This document shows, in pieces, positions 1 through 6,881 of a DNA stretch of 64,000 nt. Source of the DNA: Hyphomicrobiales bacterium (GTDB taxonomy: Bacteria > Pseudomonadota > Alphaproteobacteria > Rhizobiales > Rhizobiaceae); the NCBI GenBank assembly GCA_900469475.1, contig UBXG01000006.1, forward strand, positions 410,820 to 474,819. The letters run 5' to 3'. Positions within the stretch are counted from its first letter, which is position 1, and each line of letters begins with the position of its first letter. The notes under the pieces are model-generated. The model saw nothing but the letters and a program-made list of their open reading frames with translations. It searched no databases and was not told where the DNA came from. Made by a program: the position numbers and the translations under genes.

Positions 1-266
1 GCCGGACTATGATTGTCGGTCACGCGGCGCCGGCGTGCTGGTAGACTTGTGGTTCCACATCTCAGATAGCGGATACAGCGCTTCACTCCGTCGCCACGCA
101 TTGACGCGGACGGACTTCGCCACAATAAGGTCAAGCCGAATAATGTGGTAAGCGCGTGTAAGACAATGACAGGAGCGTGATATTGTGCGAACCGACCGTA
201 GCAGATGCAACCAACCGCATTTATGAATCGCTCCACGCGGACAATGCCCCACGCGTCCTCGGTGTC
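1..266. other. Window edge, no supported gene
   Basis: I see no coding region, RNA gene or clear repeat in this stretch. The reading frames present lack a plausible ribosome binding site and have no recognisable protein. It lies downstream of the abiEii stop and is probably intergenic or degenerate sequence. Confidence 0.4.
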
Positions 267-1184
267 TCACGTCGCGAGCACCCGCCTAAGATCAGACAAC
301 AGCTTTTCGCGTCGGTTCTCCGAAAGTTTGGCCAAGTTGTCGACCTTCCAGCGCACCGCCGGCAAGTCCGCGGCTCCAGGCACGCCTAGCAAGTCCCACT
401 CTGGCTCGCCGGCCTTGAAGGAGAGAAGAAAGCGCCGGTGCTCGGCAGGCATCTTGCCAACGACCTCGGCGATTAGAGCTTCACGAGCATCGTACAGCGC
501 CTCGAGGGTCACGGGCTCTTCCGTCATGCCGGCAAACCCCGCATCAAACTCGTGGCGCAAGTCCTTGCGCGTCGGCGCCAAGACCTCGCCCATCGGCCTG
601 TTGTGGCTCAGAATGTAGACAATGAAGGCGCGCCGCAGCTCATCGGATATTCCCTCATTCGCGAGCAGATCCCTGACATCGAACAAATCTCGCGGATGCT
701 GCCGATCCAAGGCGGCGACGATCTTGCCGGCATAGAGGTCCGGGAAGGACACAACGGGCACCTCGGCATATCCGAAGAGCTCTTCGACCCGGTCGCAAAC
801 CGCCCGTGTCTCGGGAGAGTAGACGCAGCCACGAATGACGGGCGTCACCTCGATCTTGATCTGCACACCGTCGGAGGTAACCAGTACCTTTGTCGCAGCG
901 CCTTCGCTATGCAGCGGCACGGCCTGGGTGCGGCTGCGCGGTACATTCTCGGCTATTCGGGCAGCAATCCGTCGTATGGCGGCATCGATATTGGCGAGGG
1001 ACGTCGCGCGATCCTCGACCGGCAGATAGGTCAGATCGATATCGACCGACAGACGTGGAAGGTCTCTGACGAAGAGATTGATGGCCGTGCCGCCCTTCAA
1101 CGCAAAGACGTTCTCCTCTGCAACGAGCGGCAGAACCCGAACGAGGAGACTGACTTGCGCGCGATAGGCTTCAGACGCCGGCAT
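267..1184 (-). CDS. abiEii: AbiEii-type nucleotidyltransferase toxin
   Basis: Toxin half of an AbiE type IV toxin-antitoxin pair, 305 aa, belonging to the AbiEii/AbiGii nucleotidyltransferase family (PF08843), which acts in the cytoplasm. The fold signature is visible near the N-terminus: KGGTAINLF is followed by the metal-binding RLSVDIDLTY (GG-T and S-DID motifs), and a KIEVTP strand may supply the third acidic residue. A further conserved block is DLYAGKIVAALDRQHPRDLFD. I chose the ATG at 1184 because it overlaps the abiEi stop by 14 bp, as is usual in abiE operons; the frame is open 24 codons further upstream but that part encodes nothing family-like. It is co-transcribed with abiEi. Family assignment is solid. 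Toxicity or phage-defence activity of this copy is inference. Confidence 0.9.
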   Translation of the reverse strand: MPASEAYRAQVSLLVRVLPLVAEENVFALKGGTAINLFVRDLPRLSVDIDLTYLPVEDRATSLANIDAAIRRIAARIAENVPRSRTQAVPLHSEGAATKVLVTSDGVQIKIEVTPVIRGCVYSPETRAVCDRVEELFGYAEVPVVSFPDLYAGKIVAALDRQHPRDLFDVRDLLANEGISDELRRAFIVYILSHNRPMGEVLAPTRKDLRHEFDAGFAGMTEEPVTLEALYDAREALIAEVVGKMPAEHRRFLLSFKAGEPEWDLLGVPGAADLPAVRWKVDNLAKLSENRREKLLSDLRRVLAT

Positions 1185-1962
1185 CGAGTGTCTCCGGCAC
1201 AGTGATCTGATACTTGCTGTCCAGCCGACCGCCGACCACGATCTGGCGCTTGCCACGACCGAGGTCGATACGTTTGAGATCGAGCCGGCCGAACCATGGA
1301 TGGGCGTGCCGCTCGGCGAACCAGAGGAATAGCCGCTTCACCTTCACGCTGCGGCACGCTTCCAGCACGGCCTGAACCCGCTTCGGGCTTAGAGTGCGAA
1401 CCGACTCCATTAGGACGTCCGCTTGATGGAAGGTCTCCCGGGATGGGAGCAGGTCGAGAAGCTCGCAAAATGCTCGCTCCGGCGCGGAGACATCAAGCTC
1501 CCAGCCCCAATGTCCCCATGCCAGGCGCGTCCTTCCAGGTGCGTCGGAATCAAAGAGCTTGTCTGCCTTATGTTCGACGAACTGAGCGTCGGCCGGTATC
1601 CGCTCTACCCAGCCAGGCAGACTGCCATAGGCATACAGATGGATTTCTGGCTTGCCCGAAAAGCGGAGGTAGTGCGTCAGGCCTTGTAGCTCGAGGGCAC
1701 TGCGGCCGCCGACGTGCACCGATTTGTCCAGAAGTCGCTGAAGTGAGATGATCACGCGCTGCCAGGCTATCGCCTGATCAAGGTTGCCGGTCGGTCGCTG
1801 ATAGACGCCACGAACGACACCTTCGAGCCAGCCCTGCGCCACGTATTTTTCGCGCCACTGCCGACGGTAGCCGTGTTTTTCCAGCCAAGCGGTGTCAACC
1901 ACCAGCCCCTCGGGGAGCAGGCGATGAAGTTGGTTTATCTTTTCGTTCTTTTGACCTACCAT
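1171..1962 (-). CDS. abiEi: AbiEi antitoxin / autorepressor
   Basis: Antitoxin of the AbiE system, 263 aa. The N-terminal 90 residues look like the AbiEi winged-helix domain (KINQLHRLLPEGLVVDTAWLEKHGY, then a YVAQGWLEGVVRGVYQRP wing). The rest is the C-terminal antitoxin domain, with VHVGGRSALELQG and the WELDVSAPERAFCELL block. Characterised AbiEi proteins both repress their own promoter and neutralise AbiEii without a stable protein complex (type IV behaviour). Start chosen at the ATG at 1962; an upstream in-frame ATG at 2058 would run translation through the inverted-repeat operator, so it is less likely. First gene of the two-gene operon, overlapping abiEii by 14 bp. Confidence 0.9.
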   Translation of the reverse strand: MVGQKNEKINQLHRLLPEGLVVDTAWLEKHGYRRQWREKYVAQGWLEGVVRGVYQRPTGNLDQAIAWQRVIISLQRLLDKSVHVGGRSALELQGLTHYLRFSGKPEIHLYAYGSLPGWVERIPADAQFVEHKADKLFDSDAPGRTRLAWGHWGWELDVSAPERAFCELLDLLPSRETFHQADVLMESVRTLSPKRVQAVLEACRSVKVKRLFLWFAERHAHPWFGRLDLKRIDLGRGKRQIVVGGRLDSKYQITVPETLDAGV

Positions 1963-2051
1963 TAGTGGGTGAAAATAGCATAAGTCTAAACCGAAGGACA
2001 AGTTCGGGGTTTCGCATTTTCGACCCATCAATGGTAGGCATAAAAGCGCAA
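1942..2051. promoter_or_regulatory. Long inverted repeat at the abiE promoter (putative AbiEi operator)
   Basis: Two imperfect inverted arms of about 35 nt flank the abiE start. The core of one arm is 1954-1976 (ACCTACCATTAGTGGG and following) and of the other 2016-2039 (ACCCATCAATGGTAGG at its centre). Similarity continues outward, so that ATGGTAGG..AAAAG occurs on both strands. The left arm covers the abiEi start codon. AbiEi proteins are known to bind paired inverted repeats in their own promoters, which is the obvious reading here. Binding by this protein is inferred. Confidence 0.65.
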
Positions 2052-2090
2052 CATTCAAACCAGGGAGACGGAACGCTTCTGGAGGAGGAA

Positions 2091-2153
2091 ATGGCCAAGC
2101 TGCCGAAATTCACGCTTACGCATAACGAGAAGAAAGATCGCTGGGTATTTTGA
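2091..2153 (+). pseudogene. Truncated DUF2188-family gene (5' fragment)
   Basis: A strong Shine-Dalgarno (GGAGGAGG) sits 2-9 bases before an ATG at 2091, followed by 20 codons beginning MAKLPKFTLTHNEKKDRW and then a stop. This opening matches, from memory, the conserved start of rhizobial DUF2188 proteins, which normally continue to about 80 residues. The rest is missing: no continuation is visible in other frames before the YCII gene at 2268. I read it as a gene decapitated at its 3' side, probably when the abiE module arrived. The assignment rests on a short stretch. Confidence 0.5.
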
Positions 2154-2267
2154 TGCACAACGATCGTGCTAGCAGGAAACTGATGCAGGCCTACTTTCGG
2201 CCACGCGGTGAGGGTGAAATTCACCGCCTCGTGATGCCTTCCGGTGATGATGCCTGCACGAAAGCGG

Positions 2268-2606
2268 TCACGTCATAAAGGGCATTACATCCACCCCCTC
2301 GCCGGGAAAAATGGTGATATGCGGGTGATCCTCGAACAGACGTACGGCGGTATCAGCGCTCTCCGCTTCGACCACCAGGTAGCCGCAAATTGAGTTGCTA
2401 GCGTTGACGACACCGTCCTTGGTTATGCGTGTCGTCTTGCCCACCATTCCGCCACGATCAAGGATGGACGACGCATTCCTTTCCTCCCACGCCGCCCACT
2501 CTTTGACGCCGGCGGCATCTATTGCATCCTGCTCTGCCTTGGACAAGTTCCGAAAGGACGCTAAATCCTGGGGCTTCATGGTGTAAACGGCAAGAAAGCG
2601 GGGCAT
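2268..2606 (-). CDS. YCII-related (DGPF/YciI-like) domain protein
   Basis: Small cytoplasmic protein of 112 aa that resembles the YCII-related alpha-beta barrel family: an N-terminal strand MPRFLAVYTM, a helical middle, then GYLVVEAESADTAVRLFEDHPHI, which is typical of the dimeric ferredoxin-like fold. The biochemical role is unknown for most members. Start chosen at 2606 because the ribosome binding site GGAGG sits 8 bases upstream; the in-frame ATG at 2621 overlaps that site. It is monocistronic, on the strand opposite to the following transporter operon. Confidence 0.7.
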   Translation of the reverse strand: MPRFLAVYTMKPQDLASFRNLSKAEQDAIDAAGVKEWAAWEERNASSILDRGGMVGKTTRITKDGVVNASNSICGYLVVEAESADTAVRLFEDHPHITIFPGEGVDVMPFMT

Positions 2607-2964
2607 CGGCACATCCTCCATTTGTCTTTAAGGTTGCCAATCTACACGCTCGGCTTTGGAACTCACACTCCGACAAACAGCTTTGGACGTGGAACGGCAG
2701 GTTGGAGGGCGCGGAACCGTCGTCCGTAGTCCTGTCTTCGATAGTCCGCTTCGAGCCGAAAGTGGAAGCATCGACGATTCCCGTACGCAGTAAAATACCA
2801 CGGCGACCCAGCCCCGCTCCGGCCCCTAAAATCACTACCCCTCCCCCTTGAGAAAAATATTCGCATTTGCCCGTTTATCTTGCAGTTTTCTACGCTTTCG
2901 CGGTGCAATTTTTCTGCGATGTATGCGACATTGAATGAAACCGCTCCAGAAACGGAAGAAGACG

Positions 2965-3738
2965 ATGAACTGGTTGAAGATTGTTGCCGCCGCCGCCCTC
3001 GTGCAGGCTGCGGTCCTGCTCCCCGCCCATGCCGGCGAAAACCTCAAGGCGATCCAGTCGGCCGGCGTATTCAAGGTCGGCACGGAAGGCACCTATGCGC
3101 CTTTCACCTTTCATGACGAGAGCGGCAAGCTGACCGGCTTCGATGTCGAGATCGCGGAAGCCATCGCCGGCAAGCTGGGCGTCAAGGCGCAGTTCCTGGA
3201 AGGCAAGTGGGATGGCCTGATCGCCGGTCTCGACGCCAACCGTTACGATGCCGTCATCAACGAAGTTGGCGTCACCGAAGCCCGCAAGAAGAAGTACGAC
3301 TTCTCCGAGCCCTACATCGCCTCCAAGGCCGTGCTGATCGTCAAGGACAGCAACACCGGCATCAAGGATTTCGCGGATCTCAAGGGCAAGAAGGCGGCAC
3401 AGTCGCTGACCAGCAACTTCGGCAAGCTCGCAACCGAAGCTGGCGCCGAACTCGTCGGCACCGATGGCTTCGACCAATCGATCCAGCTGGTGCTGACCGG
3501 CCGCGCCGACGCGACCATCAATGACAGCCTTTCCTTCCTCGATTTCAAGAAGCACAAGCCCGACGCGCCGGTGAAGATCGTCGCCCAGCAGGCCAATGCC
3601 GATTTCTCCGCCGTCATCATCCGCAAGGGTGAGCCGGAACTGCTTGCTGCGATCAACAAGGCGTTGGCCGATATCAAGGCCGACGGCACCTATGACAAGA
3701 TCTCCAAGAAATATTTCGGGCAGGACGTTTCGAAGTAA
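2965..3738 (+). CDS. Amino-acid (cystine-type) ABC transporter, periplasmic binding protein
   Basis: Solute-binding protein of family 3, 257 aa, with a signal peptide (MNWLKIVAAAALVQAAVLLPAHA). The mature part follows the FliY/TcyJ cystine-binding pattern: VGTEGTYAPFTFHDESGKL, GFDVEIAEAIAGKLG, then KWDGLIAGLDANRYDAVIN and RKKKYDFSEPYI. It captures substrate in the periplasm and delivers it to the permease encoded downstream. I chose the ATG at 2965, preceded by AAGAAG; the in-frame ATG at 2935 would put ten mostly charged residues before the signal sequence. First gene of a three-gene operon (binding protein, permease, ATPase), the same order of functions as fliY-yecS-yecC. Cystine is the best guess; another polar amino acid is possible. 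Confidence 0.85.
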   Translation: MNWLKIVAAAALVQAAVLLPAHAGENLKAIQSAGVFKVGTEGTYAPFTFHDESGKLTGFDVEIAEAIAGKLGVKAQFLEGKWDGLIAGLDANRYDAVINEVGVTEARKKKYDFSEPYIASKAVLIVKDSNTGIKDFADLKGKKAAQSLTSNFGKLATEAGAELVGTDGFDQSIQLVLTGRADATINDSLSFLDFKKHKPDAPVKIVAQQANADFSAVIIRKGEPELLAAINKALADIKADGTYDKISKKYFGQDVSK

Positions 3739-3772
3739 GAAGGCATAGGCAGGGACATAAAACTGTGAAAAA

Positions 3773-3804
3773 GATGCGTCCGGGGTCACCTCCGGACGCA
3801 TTCT
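3773..3804 (+). promoter_or_regulatory. Intercistronic hairpin after the binding-protein gene
   Basis: A perfect 10-bp stem (ATGCGTCCGG at 3774-3783 with CCGGACGCAT at 3792-3801) and an 8-nt loop lie between the binding-protein stop and the permease start. There is no strong T-run after it, so it looks like an mRNA-stabilising or partly terminating hairpin. Such hairpins commonly keep binding-protein mRNA more abundant than permease mRNA. Function is inferred. Confidence 0.6.
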
Positions 3805-3823
3805 GTTATCGAAAGGCTTCTCC

Positions 3824-4504
3824 TTGGAGCATTGGCTGCAACTGATGTGGGAGTCACTGGGCACGCTGCTTTGGGCGGGGCTCGTCTTCACCATCCCGCT
3901 CACCTTGATCACCTTCGTTCTCGGCCTTCTGCTCGGCCTGCTCACCGCCGTCGTCAGGCTGTTCGCCCCGGCGCCGTTCGTTGCCATCGCCCGCTTCTAT
4001 GTCTGGGTGATCCGCGGCACGCCGCTTCTGGTGCAGCTCTTCGTCATCTTCTACGGCCTGCCGAGCCTCGGCATCCTGCTCGATGCTTTTCCCGCCGCCA
4101 TCATCGGCTTTACGCTGAGCGTCGGCGCCTATACGTCCGAAATCATCCGCGCCGTCATTTCCTCCGTGCCGAAGGGCCAGTGGGAGGCCGCCTATTCGAT
4201 CGGCATGAACTGGCGCCAGGCCATGAGCCGCACGATCCTGCCGCAGGCAGCGCGCGTCGCCGTGCCGCCGCTGTCGAACACCTTCATTTCGCTGGTCAAG
4301 GATACGTCGCTCGCCGCCGCCATCACCGTGCCGGAGCTGTTCCAGGCGGCGCAGCGCATCGTGGCGACGACCTATGAGCCGCTGATCCTCTATATCGAGG
4401 CCGCCATCATATATCTCGTGCTCAGCACCTTTCTTTCGACGCTGCAGGGTTACCTCGAACGCCGCTTCGCCCGCTCGGGCGGCACACTGGAGGCACAGGC
4501 ATGA
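3824..4504 (+). CDS. Amino-acid (cystine-type) ABC transporter permease
   Basis: Inner-membrane permease of the HisM/YecS family, 226 aa. Hydrophobic segments occur near residues 15-45, 50-75, 80-105 and 185-210. The conserved FYVWVIRGTPLLVQLFVIFYGLP block follows the second segment, and the EAA loop (EAAYSIGMNWRQAMSRTILPQAARVAVPP) docks the ATPase. The start is TTG at 3824, preceded by GAAAGG; an internal ATG at 3845 would remove residues before the first membrane helix. Its last bases overlap the ATPase start (ATGA), indicating translational coupling. Confidence 0.85.
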   Translation: MEHWLQLMWESLGTLLWAGLVFTIPLTLITFVLGLLLGLLTAVVRLFAPAPFVAIARFYVWVIRGTPLLVQLFVIFYGLPSLGILLDAFPAAIIGFTLSVGAYTSEIIRAVISSVPKGQWEAAYSIGMNWRQAMSRTILPQAARVAVPPLSNTFISLVKDTSLAAAITVPELFQAAQRIVATTYEPLILYIEAAIIYLVLSTFLSTLQGYLERRFARSGGTLEAQA

Positions 4505-5262
4505 TCGAGCTTTCCCATATCGAAAAGCGCTTCGGCGACAATGTCATCCTCAAGGATATCAGCCTGATGATCCCGGAGGGAACGGTGACGGCGCTTGTGG
4601 GGCCTTCGGGCGGCGGCAAGAGCACGCTGCTTCGCTGCATCAACCTTTTGGAAATCCCGACCGCCGGAACGATCCGCATCGGCGGGGAGACGGCCGCCTT
4701 CCAGCCGGGCAAGAAGCCCTCCTGGCAGGATATCCAGAAAATCCGCCGCCAGACGGGCATGGTCTTCCAGAATTTCCAGCTCTTTCCGCATCAGACCGCG
4801 ATCGGCAACGTCATGGAAGGGTTGACCACCGTGCTGCGCTGGCCGGCAGACAAGGCACGCGCCCGTGCCGTCGAGCTTTTGACCAAGGTCGGCATGGCCC
4901 ACAAGATCGACGCCTGGCCCTCGACGCTTTCTGGCGGCCAGCAGCAGCGCGTCGCCATCGCCCGGGCGCTTGCCCCCTCGCCGCGCGTACTGCTCTGCGA
5001 CGAACCCACCTCGGCGCTCGATCCGGAACTCGCGGCTGAAGTCGTCGATGTCCTGGGCAAGCTCGCCAACGAAGGTACGACCATGGTCATGGCAACGCAT
5101 GACCTGCGCCTCGCCTCAAAGATTGCCAACAATGTCGTGTTCCTGGAAGCGGGCAACATCGTCGAGACCGGTTCTTCCCGCAGCATCTTCGGTGCCCCGG
5201 CGCAGGAGCGGACCAAGCAGTTCATCTCGACGCTGAATGCCGGCCACAGCTACGACATTTGA
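4501..5262 (+). CDS. Amino-acid (cystine-type) ABC transporter ATP-binding protein
   Basis: Cytoplasmic ATPase of a polar amino-acid importer, 253 aa, in the GlnQ/YecC group. The motifs are in order: Walker A GPSGGGKST (about 36-44), Q-loop VFQNFQLFPH, signature LSGGQQQR, Walker B LLCDEPTSALD, and the switch histidine in MATHDLRLA. The insert between Walker A and the Q-loop (FQPGKKPSWQDIQKIRRQTGMVF) is ordinary for this group. Overlaps the permease gene by 4 bp. A strong terminator follows at 5299-5325. Confidence 0.9.
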   Translation: MIELSHIEKRFGDNVILKDISLMIPEGTVTALVGPSGGGKSTLLRCINLLEIPTAGTIRIGGETAAFQPGKKPSWQDIQKIRRQTGMVFQNFQLFPHQTAIGNVMEGLTTVLRWPADKARARAVELLTKVGMAHKIDAWPSTLSGGQQQRVAIARALAPSPRVLLCDEPTSALDPELAAEVVDVLGKLANEGTTMVMATHDLRLASKIANNVVFLEAGNIVETGSSRSIFGAPAQERTKQFISTLNAGHSYDI

Positions 5263-5298
5263 GCCGCCGATCTGGGTCGAAAGCTCCGATGTTGGGGC

Positions 5299-5325
5299 AG
5301 CCGCGCATTGACGCTGCGCGGCTTT
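5299..5325 (+). terminator. Rho-independent terminator of the amino-acid ABC operon
   Basis: A perfect 9-bp stem (AGCCGCGCA with TGCGCGGCT, 7-nt loop) followed by TTT lies 37 bases after the ATPase stop. The T-run is short, but stem strength and position fit operon termination. Confidence 0.65.
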
Positions 5326-5370
5326 GCGGTTAGCTCTAATGCCATGAACGCGGCATACGTTATCGTAGTG

Positions 5371-5456
5371 GTAGGAAGGCGCATGGGCAGGATGGCGTAG
5401 CCATCCGGCGAAAGCACCCATGCGCGGTAAGCAGGCTCCTGACGGGGCCTTTTTTA
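5371..5456 (+). ncRNA. Structured RNA candidate ending in a terminator, upstream of the MFS gene
   Basis: A compact folded element. The outer stem is GCGCATGGG (5379-5387) with CCCATGCGC (5417-5425). It encloses a perfect hairpin GGATGGC-GTA-GCCATCC (5390-5406) and a small GC-GAAA-GC tetraloop hairpin (5408-5415), making a three-way junction. This is followed by a terminator stem AGGCTCC/GGGGCCT (5433-5450) and a run of T. The arrangement suggests either a free small RNA or a leader that attenuates the MFS gene starting at 5510. I could not match it to the riboswitch or rhizobial small-RNA families I know. The terminator lies inside the extended MFS reading frame, which argues against a more upstream start for that gene. 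Confidence 0.55.
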
Positions 5457-5509
5457 TTGCCCGGATTCCGGGCGGCGCCTCGTCAGATCCCCTTCGACTT
5501 CCCATCCAC

Positions 5510-6781
5510 ATGACGGACAAGGCCATGACGCGCACCGAAAGCCGCATCGACCATTCAGCCAGCCAAGCAACCGAAGACCGGCCCCTCGCATCAACCGTTG
5601 CACAGCCGCGGCTGATAACCCTCGTCCTGCTCTCGGCGCTTGCCGTGCTGCCCGTAAATATGATCCTACCGTCCCTGCCGAAGATATCGGCGGCATTCCA
5701 GGCCGATTTCGCTCTCGTAAACCTCTCCGTCGCCGGCTTTTCCATCGTGACTGCGTTCCTGGAAGCGATTGGGGGAGCGATATCGGATCGGTTCGGACGC
5801 CGGCCGGTTGTCCTGACGGCGCTCGCGATCTTCATCATCGCCTCAATGGGCTGCGTTCTCGCTCCGACTATCGGCATTTTCCTGCTGTGCCGCATGATGC
5901 AGGCGTGCATCGGCCCGTGCTATTCCGTCGCCCTCGTCATCATCAAGGAAACATCCGACGAGCGCCAGGCCGCCAGCAAGTTCGGCTATCTCGCCATGGG
6001 ATGGGCGCTGGCGCCGATGGTCGGACCGCTGTTCGGCGGCTCGCTGGACGAGATTTTCGGTTGGCAGGCAAGCTTCATCGCCCTTGCGATCTTCGGTAGC
6101 GTCGCCTTCCTCCTGTCCCTGCGCGAGCTGAAAGGATCGAAAGCGTCCGTCTCAGCTGCACGCGGAAACTATCTTGCCTCCTATGCCCTGCTTTTGCGTT
6201 CTAGTCGGTTCTGGGCCTATACGCTCTGCATGGCCTGCTCGATGGGCGTGCTCTATATCTTCCTCGGCGGAGCACCGCTCACGATAGGCGATGCCCTCGG
6301 CGGCTCGAGCGCCAAGCTCGGCTTCTACATGGGCATGGTTCCCGCCGGCTTCATTCTGGGCAGCTATCTCGCCGGGCGCTATGGGGCAAGAATCCCGCTC
6401 GGCACAATCCTCATCATCGCGCGGCTGCTGACTTGCATCGGTCTGTCAATTGGGCTCGCCTTGTCGCTATTGGGTATGACGGAGGTTCTGGCGCTCTTCG
6501 GCCCCTGCATCTTCATCGGCATCGGCAACGGCTTGACCATGCCGGCCGCCAATAGCGGCGCCATGTCGGTCAGGGCGGATATTGTGGGAACGGCAGCAGG
6601 CCTCGCCGCTGCCATGCGAATTGCCGGCGGCGCGCTCATCGGCTCGATCGGCGGGCTGTTCATCGCGCGATCGCTAACGATCCATACGCTCTTCGCCCTG
6701 ATGCTGGCATCGGCGTTGCTCGCGCTGCTAGCGGCCCTTTGGGCAGCCCTCCTCGATCGGAACCCTCGCAAACCGAGTTAA
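5510..6781 (+). CDS. MFS transporter, Bcr/CflA drug-efflux type
   Basis: Inner-membrane major facilitator protein, 423 aa with about 12 membrane helices, probably a proton-driven exporter. It shows the Bcr/CflA pattern: PSLPKISAAFQ in the first loop, the A-motif-like GAISDRFGRRPVVL between helices 2 and 3, and the C-motif region GWALAPMVGPLFGGSLDEIFGWQASF. The first 45 residues are hydrophilic. I chose the ATG at 5510; ATG 5525 is an alternative, and the frame is open from 5420 but that part overlaps the structured RNA and its terminator. It may be controlled by that upstream element. The substrate is not predictable. Confidence 0.8.
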   Translation: MTDKAMTRTESRIDHSASQATEDRPLASTVAQPRLITLVLLSALAVLPVNMILPSLPKISAAFQADFALVNLSVAGFSIVTAFLEAIGGAISDRFGRRPVVLTALAIFIIASMGCVLAPTIGIFLLCRMMQACIGPCYSVALVIIKETSDERQAASKFGYLAMGWALAPMVGPLFGGSLDEIFGWQASFIALAIFGSVAFLLSLRELKGSKASVSAARGNYLASYALLLRSSRFWAYTLCMACSMGVLYIFLGGAPLTIGDALGGSSAKLGFYMGMVPAGFILGSYLAGRYGARIPLGTILIIARLLTCIGLSIGLALSLLGMTEVLALFGPCIFIGIGNGLTMPAANSGAMSVRADIVGTAAGLAAAMRIAGGALIGSIGGLFIARSLTIHTLFALMLASALLALLAALWAALLDRNPRKPS

Positions 6782-6786
6782 AGGCA

Positions 6787-6829
6787 CTGCCGCCGCAAAA
6801 CCGACTGCAACAGTCAGGCTTTGCGGCAG
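6787..6829. terminator. Shared hairpin between the convergent MFS and pyc genes
   Basis: A long two-part hairpin: an outer stem CTGCCG(CC)GCAAA with TTTGCGGCAG and an inner stem GACTG/CAGTC. It sits between two convergent stop codons and can form on both strands. There is no strong T-run on either side, so it is a likely bidirectional 3'-end element rather than a textbook terminator. Confidence 0.5.
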
Positions 6830-6881
6830 AAGATAGTCAGCATCTCAGTCGACGGACGGCTTCATAAGCCCAACTTGCCGC

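Noticed and set aside
5420..5509. Upstream extension of the MFS gene to 5420
   Set aside because: The extension would be translated through the terminator hairpin and T-run of the structured RNA and encodes no family-like residues.
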